Shown piece after piece: positions 49,501 to 55,070 of a stretch of DNA of 64,000 nucleotides. The notes beneath the pieces were generated by a model. The model had not been told where the DNA came from and did not search any database. It was given only the letters and a program-made list of their open reading frames with translations. Each line of letters begins with the position of its first letter. Position 1 is the first letter of the stretch. The stretch comes from JBAZUK01 sp041661445 (lineage in GTDB: Bacteria; Chlamydiota; Chlamydiia; Chlamydiales; SM23-39): NCBI GenBank assembly GCA_041661445.1, contig JBAZUK010000003.1:124001-188000 (forward strand), in the 5' to 3' direction. The translations under genes and the position numbers were made by a program.

Positions 49501-51300
49501 TACAAATGAATATACAATCGATTGTTGATCAATTGTCGCCGAAACCACTAAGAGGTTATTAACAGAAACTTGTCCTGAAAAAGTCGTTGTACCCGTCCCA
49601 CCTGAAACAGAAAGAGAGCCGGTACCAGCACCACCGCCAGCGCTTAAGACATTTTTAAGAAAGGTAACATCTGTTCCTGTACTTACATTCAACGTAACAC
49701 CGTTAGGAATTGTCACTACACTATTAAAATCAACAAATCCAAAATTTGTTGTTATTTGCCAAGTAGTATTAGCTCCTGTCTGAAAGGTGAAATTGCCTCC
49801 AGCTATCCGCAAATCCACGCCTGACTGAATCATGTTAATAACTGCATCATTATTTTGAGTTATAGTGCCGGTACCAGCACATAATACAACTAAGGAAGCT
49901 GCATTATTTATTGTTGTATCATTAATAGTAAAACTACCACCGCTAAAACAATCTGCTGCGTTTGCAAGAGCTGAAGATCCTTGATTTGTATTATTGCGAA
50001 CTATTGTAATAGACGATGGATCTAGCAGCCAAGAGCCAATTTTTCCATTGGGAGACATAGTGTTTGCGTTTCCAAAAGCAACGCCTAGATTTTCTTTTCC
50101 TGAGGTTTCAACAAAACCGCCATCACCGATTTCTTTTCCGCCGCGCGCATAAATCTGACCATTATAATAGGTAGTATCATCTGACCAGACAATTACCTTG
50201 CCACCGTCGCCTCTCTGGATTGCATCGCAGTAAATGTTTGTATCAGCATCAACAACAGTTGAAATAGCATTGTGAACTTCTTCTTTCCCCTGATATCCGC
50301 CGCCGATCAATACCTCTCCACCGCCTATATCACCGGATGCATTTATCTCAGCTTTTTTTAGAGAAACATAGTCCCCTAAAACATGAACTGTTCCGCCTTT
50401 TTCACCGATATTAAGATTTGAAGCATCTATACTGCCTTCTACTATGATGTTTGAATTATCTTTTCCGTTAATCTCTACTTTTTTGGCAATTATTGAACTG
50501 CTGTTTACAAGATGGATAACCCCATTTACTTCTGTCATTTCATCTGCCGGTTTGATCCCATCGGCATTGACAACCATCTTGATGGCTTTTTTTGCGGCTC
50601 TAAGCGTCAGCTCGACTGCTCCATTAGCTGCTTCAATGTTTCCATAATTTTCTATAAGCGCTTTCTCCAAATCCCCTTCAGCGGTAAATTGAATGAGACC
50701 ATCCCCTGAAAAATCAATTGCCACTTTTTCAGATGATGCTAAAACAACTTTTCCCGCATGGGCTAAAATTGAGCCCTTGTTTTGGATTATCGGAGCGAAA
50801 AGGGCTATGAACCCTTCGGGACTTACCGAGATATTTCCTTCATTGACAATACTTGATTTTTCAGATCCTATCTCCTGAAAAAATTTAAATCTGTCATTTA
50901 AAAAATCATCATCAAGAATGTTTAAGGTAGAAGCTAGAAAAGAGCCGGTATTTACTGTTGCATTGGGACCAAAATAGATGCCGCTTGGATTGACTAAAAA
51001 TACTCTTCCGTTACCGCTTAGCTTACCTAAAATTTTACTGGGATCTTTTCCTGTAACTCTATTTAGGATAGTAGCCTTATCCGATGGCTGGATGAACTCG
51101 ACATGCTCGCTTTCATTTATATTGAAACTCTGATAATTGATTATTGTCTTGTCAGAAGCTGTGATCTTTAAATGATTGGCCTGAGAATTGAAATCTGCCT
51201 GACCGTTGACAATATCTGCCCCTTCCGGCAAGGCAAAAAGAGTGCTTCCGGCTATAAGAAATGCATTAAAACATAAAAAATTCTTTAAAAAGCTTGGCAT
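31561..51300 (-). CDS. Giant TpsA-type exoprotein (6,579 aa, filamentous haemagglutinin-like)
   Basis: One uninterrupted 19.7-kb frame. Signal peptide (about 1-23, ending TLFA). TPS secretion domain (about 24-260) with GADIVNGQADF, INYQSFNINESEHVEFIQPS, ILNRVTG and LVNPSGIYFG. Next comes VVLASSEKVAIDFSGDG and a glycine-rich region to about 430, ending in WLLDPSSITIV. Residues about 560-1,900 are tandem modules of about 105 residues (SITMTGPVAITG, AGANI, LTLNAGTGG, SLSGAVGGTTPLTSL, ITQSSSAKTTGALSYTG). Residues about 1,950-6,300 are longer modules of 150-170 residues (SITQxxGxGTTTFNG, GINLTG, GAFTQNGxG, LTLASGTGNI). The C-terminus is a unique hydrophobic/aromatic tail (YYFFLSYFFDESYLQSC). There is no CdiA-type VENN motif or evident toxin tip. 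The start overlaps tpsB by 16 nt. Probable surface fibre/adhesin, exported by that TpsB. Confidence 0.93.
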   Translation of the reverse strand: MPSFLKNFLCFNAFLIAGSTLFALPEGADIVNGQADFNSQANHLKITASDKTIINYQSFNINESEHVEFIQPSDKATILNRVTGKDPSKILGKLSGNGRVFLVNPSGIYFGPNATVNTGSFLASTLNILDDDFLNDRFKFFQEIGSEKSSIVNEGNISVSPEGFIALFAPIIQNKGSILAHAGKVVLASSEKVAIDFSGDGLIQFTAEGDLEKALIENYGNIEAANGAVELTLRAAKKAIKMVVNADGIKPADEMTEVNGVIHLVNSSSIIAKKVEINGKDNSNIIVEGSIDASNLNIGEKGGTVHVLGDYVSLKKAEINASGDIGGGEVLIGGGYQGKEEVHNAISTVVDADTNIYCDAIQRGDGGKVIVWSDDTTYYNGQIYARGGKEIGDGGFVETSGKENLGVAFGNANTMSPNGKIGSWLLDPSSITIVRNNTNQGSSALANAADCFSGGSFTINDTTINNAASLVVLCAGTGTITQNNDAVINMIQSGVDLRIAGGNFTFQTGANTTWQITTNFGFVDFNSVVTIPNGVTLNVSTGTDVTFLKNVLSAGGGAGTGSLSVSGGTGTTTFSGQVSVNNLLVVSATIDQQSIVYSFVAGGTVTYGSLLSKIHNITTSGGTVSIGPVLLYPSITINTTAGSHPAGADIILSDTLDGATTLTFNAGTGGNVSFGGNVGASTTLTNLIFTDAARINIGANIKVTGANPLIFSKPVSITGPSTINSGNGNVSFSSTIDGAQSLIITGGSGTTTFTGAVGGSTALTSLSATAATITQSSTVKTTGAVSYTGATALNVNGNITTSGGSITMTGPVTISGTPTFDSTNGGATPAGANISFSSTLNGAVPLILRAGTGGAISFGGAVGGTNALTSLSATAASITQSSTARTVGAISYTAPSAININGDITTTGMNGFIWLTGATVISNPTIFTTANSQIDLDGSLDGATSLTFIAGIGPINLPDNIGGITPLTNLIFTSTSNILVGNITVTGANPLVFPFPTLVSIPSNTINSNNADVTFNSTLDGNSNRSLTVNGGSGTTTLAASSSQLKNLSVTAATINQSSTVATTGTLSYTGSTAINVNGNITTNGGSITMTGPVAITGSPTFDSTNAGVAPAGANIGFSSTLNGAVVLTLNAGSAGIVSLSGAVGGTTPLTSLTVTAATITQSSSAKTTGALTYTGTTAININGSITTSGSVITMTGPVAITGTSIFDTTNSGAVPTGANIDFATSASTINGANSLTLRAGTGGVISFGGSIGGSTPLTKLSFTSASLINIGSNITVTADNPLTFPSPVSLTGTSNITSNGADISFNSTLNGAHSLTLTAGSGTVLFTGAIGTTALTSLSATAKNIIQFSTVKTTGSLSYTGSTIITINNSITTSGGIITMTGPVVLSAACIFDTTNSGPSPVPAGANINFVSGASTINGATSLTLKAGTGGIISLSGAVGGSVPLTNLSFASANLIQIGSNITITGANPLAFPSPVNMIGTSIINSNNADVSFSSTLNEANALTISAGSGIITFTGSIGAISPLTSLSTTAATVTQTSSAKTTGALSYSGSSAINVNGNITTNGGSITMTGPVLITGAPVFDSTNGGTTPAGANINFATLASTINGNTSLTLNAGTGGTISLSGAIGGTTPLTSLTATAANITQSSSAKTTGALSYTGSTAININGSITTSGGIITMTGPVAITGALNFDATNSGAVSTGADINFATSASTINGANSLTLGAGTVGIISLSGAVGGSVPLTKLSFASASLIKIGSNITVTVDNSLIFPSPVSLTGTSNITSNDANILFNSTLNGANSLTFTAGTGIVTFADIIGGTAPLTNLFFVSASLIEIANNITVTGANPLIFSDPVSLTGSSSINSNNADITFGSTVDGTFDLTLASGSGSISFVGAAGGTSPLVLLKVLTANNLTANDITASSIIQTAGTGTTTFNGPIITSASAGINLTGNAFTFNNTVNTADNGSLLINNNGLLTMESLATCVLSGPFSQIGLGVSKIGNSISSDDQISFTTAVSLIGNASIDTSSTSHEINFMSTIDNYSSGGPFDLTLKSGASNILISGNIGFNFPIAAFKITSAQNVSLQSLVSNSAILTTGSGDVTVNGTIDVGSGGIDISGNNFYSSGNITTTALGDITIINTGNITGATGIIITCDGDFSQSGTGLFYVSGTTIVHGNLSVGSRVIVFSPSVIDLSVGGGSMIFSNTIDGGYGLSLLSSGGSILLSGAVGSITPIGALNVSSSGDLTTQGIKAASITQTSSSGTTTFNGALITSGVAGISINTNSVVRKAAITTTGAGPLSVTISNAGTLTSTAAGDINLTGAFTQNGLGAVSLAGNINTTNANISFSGPITLTGNTSLNTGTGAGNINLSQTIDGTFNLSLDSGTGNITLSADAGTGLGTALNSFSITHAATVSTQAITAASIAQSAGSVSTTFNGALNTSGAAGISLTGTAFTFNAAFTTAAAGPLSVTNTGLLTFAAGATGSVAGALTQNGSGGTLLSSAITAGGAMQFNGPFAVLGTGLLNTSAANANISFLNTLNGTIALTDNLTLSSGTGDILFSQNAGSLISLGTLTISTAKNFTAQAVTASSLTQSAGSGTTLFNGSISTSGAIGIDLNGTTFTILQNMITTGGGPVSITNSGVLTTTAGKSITSNGIFTQDGSGSVLLGCAITTTNASALSAAINFSGTSPITLTAPVVIDSSIGGGTISFSAASTVKGNQPITLIAGSGDISILGSFGDIASRLGAFTITSVKDATIQAVTAGSITQTNGTGTSTLNGSIDTDTPVGITLTGNNFTVDVGAIAITTTNGGSFTVTNSGLVSGAGATPITIDGSFIQNGTGPIVIGGPLTANQGISFTGPVIVGANAHLDTTVGSGNIVFSNTVNGLAGTETLTLDANAGNVTFSGIVGGTKPVILFIQSLNNITASSSLTIGSISNGTALTGQATFNGLITTSGGITLTGNNFTFNNVTTNNNGVMSITNSGTLTISGGSVLTVDGGFTQNGAGPVSFGGSITTSNDNISFLSDITLIAAAALNSGSGLGDITLNGAVDGAENLIVTAGNGNVDFQNSIGDLIPLTNVAIQSAAGVTLNSNVAVSVAFVTGNITPISGTTSFNGTLNAASIELNGSDINFNDAVFSGNITITNAGTLTVASSSPISSYTTFIQSGAGSVSLGSDISSIGNLSIDSPITLTNDIVLNSDGGDLILLSAVDGNFDLTLTAGAGNVILSGPIGSTNRISAFTITSANNVVVSAITASSIILQNAAGTTDINDNLDTNSLAGITFIGNNFNLFGLTINTTNAGPLIITNSGSATWNVATTITLDGGFTQNGTGSNDVGGTLTTSGGDISYSGAVNALLASTYTSNGGNITFFNTVDGPECIELIAGAGDVTFSSTVGGITPLGCLKVTSANNVFQNAAVTATGSVDETATTVHLGGDITTSATNITLNSNIICSTSTVLSTGVGTAGNIQITGTFNGTVAGHDLTMDAGSGNIILDSPIGAMISYNNVTLNATNITWAGLGSSSFGATGTTSLTATTDITFTGTVYNNGTQNYTAGGIFDFTSLSPASVTSNALPITFTTGTITPATINLSNSDLTLISNGGTITMGNLSGPGFNFTVNAGMGIYNFNQIGSSGQDLNNVDLTANTFNPTPVLNTNVFAVSLQQNAPDSSILSGHQPSSIMTYNVPVFINGAVDFSCPGPGMVIFNSTVDALNGGVNSLSFDFNPCGGSIEFNGPVGSTAPFDFITVDSATDLTMASSVNIGYLTVTNGVGTTSINSGITTTDVNGISIQTANINLSGSIVIQNGGPLTLVNTGALVIAAGSSLSISGAFDQSGGGNVNIGGSLSTQDALIQFADPITLNSNLSINSNGSASGDIAFGSTIQGTTAGGQNLTLASGSRDITFSGTVGNTTRIGALRITSARDVAADAISATSITQVAGSGTTTFNGALNASIVNGINLTGSAFAFNNNVTTAAAGPLTINNSALLSFSNSTYSISGALTQTGAGLVNLSGAFTSGGLISFLSGVTLTGASNLNTSSNNQNILFSSTLTNDNIVTPHALTLNSGTGNITFSGAIGSTPIGALNFTNARNITAGAISAASITQSAGTGTTAISGNMTTTGVSGISFTGTNFNINSTLITTGSGPFSIVNSGPLSLILGSSTSIAGAFSQSGGGAVSLSGKVATVNQNISFANAITLTGSTTLSTDTGAGTITLSSTVNGNQNLILTAGTGNIIFGPSLGATVPIGAITVNSVQDITYPLLVKASSIGQLGSSGTTIITGPINTTGALGISITGGTITQNGSITTANSGPVTFTNNTPGILTIGANINSAGAFTQNGTGPVHIASSISASSNNISFARPITLTGNTSLNTAAGAGNINLSQTIDGTFNLTLNSGSGNITLNGDAGLGTALKSFSITQGGIVSTQAITAASIAQSAGSGSTTFNGALNTSEAAGISLTGTAFTFNAAFTTAAAGPLSVTNTGLLTFAAGATGSVAGALTQNGSGGTLLSSAITAGGAMQFNGPFAVSGTGSLNTSAANQPITFAGTLNGPGNLSLSSGTGNILLSQNATALGSLTVSTVQNLTTQGISASSLTQSAGSGTTLFNGSISTSGAIGIDLNGTNFTIQQNMTTTGGGPVSITNSGVLTTTAGKSITSNGIFTQAGSGSVLLGCAITTTNASALSAAINFSGTNPITLTAPSVIDSSIGGGTISFSAASTVDGNQPITLIAGSGNISILGAFGGTTRLGAFTITSAHDATVQAVTAGSITQTNGTGTSILNGSIDTNTPAGITLTGNNFTVGAGATLIKTTNGGSFTVTNSGLVSGAGATPITIDGSFIQNGTGKIVIGGPLTANQGISFTGPVIVGADADLHTTVGSGNIVFSNTVNGAAGTETLTLDANAGNITFLNPIGYPIESTTSLSSIIADGREISINNVGTSTDQGITGVITLTASGNINFTGSNYNIGGTQTYNIDPSFSFNMNSGALTTFFTNGNDINFAGGLGIELSAITDLTINSSNGNINLGNVHAAASSLRTLIFDAGSGNIVVGDLGTSGNEEFLSTSFTGTDLTLGNEYSNALNFTYSGDLHAFGNIVSNDNALSFPGPVIIEATSVFSTLGSTGANITFNGILDDTSANSNMLTVDSGIGDIIFSGVIGGVNPLLNLTINSADDVTFSAQTNLASLLQFAGSGTTFFNAQLNVSTGLGITLTGNNFNFNSTVNTTNNGFLSVTNSGNLGFAGTASLSGAFTQMGSGTVSLSGSITAGQPILFTGATTISGSPLLDTSVANQSITFLNTINGAADITFAAGNNGNILLQSDIGSTTRIGSITIISSHNVTAQSASAGFVNLVSSTGTATVNGALNTDGAAGVTLVGNNFILNGSLVTTTGGSVHVTNSGLITGFAISSRNIAGHYLQDGAGPVNFAGSITTLNGYISFSSPVTLLAASVFNSSANNQNVTFSNTIQGPGSLSISSGSGGDILFSEDIGNSTPIGSILIPSAHDISAAKTITASSFTQSAGSGTTTFAGSLTTSSITGIDLNGTNFVRGANWTTTNSGPITVNNSGTFTSIAAGSISSSGAFNQSGAGPVEIRGSLTTSNASINFNGPVTLTPSITPALPGDMSFNSGSGIGSMTFNNSLNATTAGVETLSLTSGLGDITFSTSIGSTTRLGTINIASAKDATFNGLSTTSFIQSSGTGTTSLNNTTDTNTIGGIQIITSAINLNNNVTTTNSGPVILTNAGLLSVTATCVVSGAFTQNGAGSSSLSGSVTSDGAISFSSGVAVTGSPFLTASSQPITLSSTLNGPGNLSFNSGAADITVNGAAGSVTRLGNLIFTAANNINTSSISASTIMQTAGSGTTTLSGDLNTNAAAGINLNSNAFALDGSVITTAGGSVVINHVADSSFKFGASTLISGAFTESGTGIVSLEGILHAVDSMVTFTNAISLTNAATINSNAGGDILISSTVDGNEDLVLIAGTGNIIISADIGSMVPINSLTIETANNVTTQAITAGFITQLAGTGLTTFNGSIESTGSSGINLSGFQFTLNNPVTTLAGGPVNITNSDLLTISAGASFNLSGSFSQLGLGNVNLSANITTLSNPILFTGPVTLGNNISLDTGIGLGNISFLRTVSGFQNLSLNSGLGNISFAQNVGPIDNFLVSSANNFTSSSISATSIDLSGIATQATISGNLTTSGASGISMMGVAFSINGNVTTSAGGPLTITNDSLFSFAGNFSLDGPFLQNGAGLVSGSGTLNTNNQTIDFVSPLTLTGNLSISSGVPGADINLFKVDGAHDLTIAAGTGDVYLNQNVGETTALENFTITSANDINLLGNTYKANTQIYSAGNVIDLNTGNLTSFTSFGGPITFTSGTIVLGNSNDLQITTNNGSFSFVSILGTDFESISIDTGTGTAFLNTISSLGNINNLLVNSGKITFSGTINANNPSFVSLTDITNTAAPVAITSLNTSSFNALGGNVGTLSSPILVNSSGQVFAGARGQPSLADFNGSTIDNTIHEIPSNPPCKIIFNGVVIKDCNVVPPIIVISSLPFAIPGFDSSYFNLASYYFFLSYFFDESYLQSCRYQLDPLKGNYLLKCRLKDEDLQEAAH
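36650..38280 (-). repeat. Intragenic duplication, copy A (in giant tpsA)
   Basis: About 1.63 kb highly similar to 42626-44284. Near-identical blocks include the CATTTGCATCAAGAGTGAGA at 36651 and 42627, runs around 37200-37550 against 43180-43530, and 37770-38060 against 43780-44070. Codes roughly residues 4,341-4,884. Confidence 0.8.
42626..44284 (-). repeat. Intragenic duplication, copy B (in giant tpsA)
   Basis: Partner of 36650-38280. The copies are offset by about 5.98-6.0 kb and differ by scattered substitutions and small indels. Codes roughly residues 2,339-2,892. High DNA-level identity, beyond what protein modules need, implies recent duplication or gene conversion. Confidence 0.8.
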
Positions 51301-52973
51301 GTTACTTTAATGTAAGTAAAAACTCCTCTATTGTCATCTCTATGGTTTAATGGAAAACCAACATCAAGATTGAATACAAAATTATAAGGTCCGTTAACTC
51401 TTACACCAAGTCCGCTGCCCCAGAGGAAGCTGTCTTTTTCAGATTGCAAAAATACGCCGCCATGATCAAGAAAAGCATCAAACTGGATTATGTCTTTCCA
51501 CTTTTTTTTATGTAGCATAAAGAAACATTTGTTTGCAAGTATTGGAGGAGGCAGACGGAACTCAAAGTTCAGATAATAACCATTATCACCTAAAGCAGCG
51601 GCAAGAGGAAAGCCTCTGATAGTATCAACGCCGCCAATATAAATCTGCTCAGGAAGCGTTAATTTACTGGGACTTAGCTGCCCTGATCCGTGAAAGTAGA
51701 AGAAGCAGTCTTTAGGCAAATACTGTATCCTGTCATAATCCATGTTAAAAATAAAAAATCTTCCGCCTCCGCCTCTTCGCGAGCTGTTTTTATCAACAGC
51801 TTTCAGGCCGCCTAAAAAGTTTGGGATACCGGCAGCCAATCTGAGAACAAGATAATCTCTTCCCTGCATCGGTATAAAATGATCAAGAGAAGTTCCGAAT
51901 GTTAAAACCCGAAGCTTATCAAAAGATGATCTACTGGAAAGAACAAAGTTCTGGATCTGTTTAAAATCGAAATATGTAAAAAGATCCATGCTCAGAGAGC
52001 GTTTTCTGATAAGGGCCTGGTTGAATTTCAAAGTAGCAATATCAGATCTGCCTTTTAAATGCAGACTTGTAAGTTCTTCAATTGTGAATTTTGAAAAAAG
52101 ATAGGCAGCTTCCAAAGAAGCTCCTTTTCTATTTAACGGCACATTATAGATAAGATCTGTGAAATACAGCGCATTGATCGGAAAGCCGACAACTTCAGCA
52201 ACCGAGAACTTGTCTCCTTGCGTAAACAGATTGCCCCAATCAAGACGCCCGCCTGCCCTGAAATTTGTAGTCAGATTTCTTCCATAGTTATTTGCGTTAA
52301 GATAAAGATGAATAGGTCTGGCATCATTGACTCTTAGTATTACATCTGCATATCCAAATTCTTTACCCTTTTGAAAAACAGATCCGACCATGAGGTCGCT
52401 GTTGTCATTTACAAGCATTAATGCCTGCAAAAAATCATCATATCTAAGTGCCTTGTTCTGCAACTCCGTAAAATAGCTTAAGATGAACTCTTTGGTATAA
52501 TACTTGTTGCCGACTACCTCAATATTACCAAGCTTTCCTTCGATAACTTCTATTAATAAAGATCCATTTTCAATAGCTTGCGGAGGAGGATATGCCCTGG
52601 CAAGAAAATATCCTTTTCTTGCATAGATATTTTCTATGTAATAACAAAGTTCATAAATGTCTTTAAGAGATAACTTTTTATTTAGATAGCATTTTGATTT
52701 GGAAATTATTTCCTTTGTCGAAATGCATTCATTTCCCTTTACTTCAATGCGATTGATCAAAACCTTTTGGCCATCTGGCATTTCCAGTCTTTTTTCAGGA
52801 ATATCGATCTGGATTGCAGGGACTGTTTTTTCCTGATCAAGAGGTTTGGCCTCATATTCCTTTTCCAGCTCGCGCTCTACAACTCCGGCAGATGGCGCTG
52901 GTGGAGGAACGGCAAACAGCCCGATTCTTGTTAGAAGAAAAAAAATAGTGAAAATAAAATATCTTTTAATCAT
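51285..52973 (-). CDS. TpsB-type outer-membrane transporter (ShlB/FhaC/HecB family)
   Basis: 562 residues. The signal peptide (MIKRYFIFTIFFLLTRIGLFA) is followed by a periplasmic proline-rich start and two POTRA domains (about 75-150 with INRIEVKGNECISTKEI, and 150-225 with IEVIEGKLGNIEVVGNKYY). The C-terminal 16-stranded barrel carries the L6 loop TIRGFPLAAALGDNGYYLN, the (V/I)RGF motif needed for export, and ends in a terminal Phe (TCQAF), as barrels recognised by BamA do. It secretes TpsA proteins. Its stop overlaps the giant exoprotein ATG by 16 nt, a translationally coupled tpsB-tpsA operon. The ribosome-binding site is weak (AAGATGATG). As the only TpsB here, it may also serve the TpsA at 21454-25128. 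Confidence 0.95.
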   Translation of the reverse strand: MIKRYFIFTIFFLLTRIGLFAVPPPAPSAGVVERELEKEYEAKPLDQEKTVPAIQIDIPEKRLEMPDGQKVLINRIEVKGNECISTKEIISKSKCYLNKKLSLKDIYELCYYIENIYARKGYFLARAYPPPQAIENGSLLIEVIEGKLGNIEVVGNKYYTKEFILSYFTELQNKALRYDDFLQALMLVNDNSDLMVGSVFQKGKEFGYADVILRVNDARPIHLYLNANNYGRNLTTNFRAGGRLDWGNLFTQGDKFSVAEVVGFPINALYFTDLIYNVPLNRKGASLEAAYLFSKFTIEELTSLHLKGRSDIATLKFNQALIRKRSLSMDLFTYFDFKQIQNFVLSSRSSFDKLRVLTFGTSLDHFIPMQGRDYLVLRLAAGIPNFLGGLKAVDKNSSRRGGGGRFFIFNMDYDRIQYLPKDCFFYFHGSGQLSPSKLTLPEQIYIGGVDTIRGFPLAAALGDNGYYLNFEFRLPPPILANKCFFMLHKKKWKDIIQFDAFLDHGGVFLQSEKDSFLWGSGLGVRVNGPYNFVFNLDVGFPLNHRDDNRGVFTYIKVTCQAF

Positions 52974-53063
52974 TTCATCATCTTAAAAAAAATTATATAT
53001 ATACCACAATAATAAAATATAAAGTAAACAAATTGAAATGTTTATAGATTTTTAAAATTTTCT

Positions 53064-53092
53064 TTGGCGGAGAATCTTACGCTAAATATAAT
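53064..53092 (+). promoter_or_regulatory. Sigma-70-type promoter
   Basis: TTGGCG (53064-53069, four of six consensus bases), a 17-bp spacer, then TATAAT (53087-53092), 24 bp before the ATG at 53117. Confidence 0.6.
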
Positions 53093-53116
53093 TATTGGCT
53101 TTTTAAGGAGAAAACA

Positions 53117-53770
53117 ATGAAAAAATTAATTTGTATTTTAACTTATATGATACTGGGAAGTTGTTTTGCAAATAAAAGTGAATATTATGTTCATCCGAAT
53201 GGCACTTTTATTTATGAAAGCAGAAATTTCGGTCCTTATTATATATCGGAATTCCAACTGGATTCTTGCGAAATATACAACAATTATATACATGGAAAAA
53301 TCGACAAATTAAACGAATGGACCCAGGCCTATAAATTTATAATAAATGATGAAGTCATATCATCTCATTATTCATATTTATTTTCCTTCGGCTCGCTTTT
53401 CGATTCCTGCAAATATTTTGATGTATATGATAATACAAACACTTTTATCGGCAGTATCGAAGGCAACTTTAGCGTTGAAGCATCGGCAGAATTTCTTTTT
53501 TATGATAAAGATCACCAATTATTTGCTAAAGCTTACATAAATAGTTCTAATCCTCAAATCACAATATCGTCTCCAGAGGGGCAACCATTAATTACCGGCA
53601 TAAAGATATTTCATGATTACGGTCCATTTTATAATAATCCCAGTTTTCAACGATCTCCTGATTATTATTGGAAAATCAAAATGAATGATAATGGTTCTTT
53701 AGATCCTCGGTTTCTATGGCCTTTTATTGGTTTTATATCAGAAGTATGGTGGTACGAGAGTCCCGATTAA
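53117..53770 (+). CDS. Secreted hypothetical protein (possible lipoprotein)
   Basis: 217 residues, not recognised. The N-terminus MKKLICILTYMILGSCFANKS is a signal peptide. ILGSC could be a lipobox (Cys18) or cleavage could follow CFA. The mature part is rich in Tyr, Phe, Asn and Ser with no repeats: strands such as PNGTFIYESRNFGPYYISEF and SSPEGQPLITGIKIFHDYGP. It looks like a compact beta-rich domain. AAGGAG lies 8 nt before the ATG, and a promoter is at 53064-53092. It is divergent from tpsB (143 bp apart), so it may share regulation with the TPS operon. The likely location is periplasm or outer membrane; function unknown. Confidence 0.75.
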   Translation: MKKLICILTYMILGSCFANKSEYYVHPNGTFIYESRNFGPYYISEFQLDSCEIYNNYIHGKIDKLNEWTQAYKFIINDEVISSHYSYLFSFGSLFDSCKYFDVYDNTNTFIGSIEGNFSVEASAEFLFYDKDHQLFAKAYINSSNPQITISSPEGQPLITGIKIFHDYGPFYNNPSFQRSPDYYWKIKMNDNGSLDPRFLWPFIGFISEVWWYESPD

Positions 53771-53872
53771 AATCCCTAATAAACTCAGTAGGCTTTTAAT
53801 AAATTTTTCAAATAATCATAAACTTGATTATTGGCAAAAAATTAGACCTCCAAAAATTTTTTTATTAAACAA

Positions 53873-55003
53873 TTAATAAAAAAAACTTTTAAATTCGGAA
53901 TCATTTTTTACATTATCAAAATATTTCTCTGATAAAATTGACTCAAGATCAATATCGCCGAACTGAATGGCTGTTTTAAGCCAACCACCTGCAGGTTTGG
54001 CTTCTTTTAACATAGCAAAGGCTTTAGCATTGGTTAAAGCCACAAACTTAGTAGCAGATAACTTATAACAGTCTGAAGATAACTCTTTTACAAGATCAAA
54101 ATTATTTTCTTCAAAAGCCAATTTATGCAAAAGACAAATTGCATCATCCATGAGATTATTTTTTATCAACAGAAGATATTCATAGGCTTTTTTGAAATCA
54201 TTTTTTTCATAGGCAATAAAAGCAAGGTAATGAACGGCTTGATTATAGATCATGCCGTCATGAGTCTGATTTCTAAGATCCATCAGAAGTTCTTCTGCTT
54301 CAGCATAATCTTTTTTTTGGAATAAAAATATTGCCTTATTAAGTTTATTTACCAATTTTTCATCTCTATCATCTTTCGATAAATCCTTTGATTTCCTATA
54401 AAGCTCAAAGCTCTGGAAAGCAAAAAGGAAAAATAAAGCTCCTAATAAATATTGTCTTAAGGCAAAAGATACCAGTGCAATCAATGTAGCAATGACAAAT
54501 CCCAAAATCAAAGATGCCTTAAATCCTTTAACACCAAAAAAACCTTCCAGCGCGATCCGTAAAAGCTGGCCTCCATCTAAAGGCAATACCGGGATAAGGT
54601 TGACCAAAGACCAGAAAAGATTAACTGAGCTGAAGATTTTAAGAGTGCTTAAGGCTAGAGGATTTTTAATAAAATCAAACCATATAATTAAAACAGAAAT
54701 GGCAAAAAGCAGAATACCGAATAATGGCCCATTCAATGTAATTAAAAACTGCTGGTAATACTTTAACGTTTTTCCATGATATGTTGTTAATCCTCCCATG
54801 GCAACTAATTGAATTTTAACTCTTTGTTTAAAAATCAGAGCCATTACAGCGTGACCTAGCTCATGAACCAAAACTGAAACAAAAATTATTCCAATCCAGA
54901 AAAAAGTTCCAATCAGACTTCCGCTCATAAAAAACCCGATAAGAGCTGAAAATAACCAAAAAAACGGATGAATATAAATAGGTATTTTTTTAATAATTTG
55001 CAT
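53873..55003 (-). CDS. M50 family site-2-type membrane zinc protease with helical tail
   Basis: 376 residues. Membrane metalloprotease: the zinc site HELGHAVMALIF near residue 48 (HExxH) and the third-ligand motif PVLPLDGGQLLRIAL near 141 (xPLDGG, the DG of the NPDG type) lie in hydrophobic helices. About four to six helices fill residues 8-205. Residues about 215-376 are a soluble helical domain with TPR-like character (NKAIFLFQKKDYAEAEELL, and AFIAYEKNDFKKAYEYLLL), expected in the cytoplasm. The SpoIVFB-like group cleaves membrane-bound regulators; the substrate here is unknown. AAGAAGGA precedes the ATG. It is divergent from ftsY. Confidence 0.9.
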   Translation of the reverse strand: MQIIKKIPIYIHPFFWLFSALIGFFMSGSLIGTFFWIGIIFVSVLVHELGHAVMALIFKQRVKIQLVAMGGLTTYHGKTLKYYQQFLITLNGPLFGILLFAISVLIIWFDFIKNPLALSTLKIFSSVNLFWSLVNLIPVLPLDGGQLLRIALEGFFGVKGFKASLILGFVIATLIALVSFALRQYLLGALFFLFAFQSFELYRKSKDLSKDDRDEKLVNKLNKAIFLFQKKDYAEAEELLMDLRNQTHDGMIYNQAVHYLAFIAYEKNDFKKAYEYLLLIKNNLMDDAICLLHKLAFEENNFDLVKELSSDCYKLSATKFVALTNAKAFAMLKEAKPAGGWLKTAIQFGDIDLESILSEKYFDNVKNDSEFKSFFY

Positions 55004-55070
55004 TTTTTAATATCCTTCTTTTATTCTTTGTTATGTGATAGAATTCATTTTCAATCAAGGAAATTTTACA

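Noticed and set aside
53811..53832. AATAATCA/TGATTATT stem after the secreted protein gene
   Set aside because: 8 A/T-rich pairs without a clear T tract on either strand.
54492..54758. 88-codon plus-strand frame
   Set aside because: Antisense to the M50 protease core; the protease motifs are clear on the minus strand.
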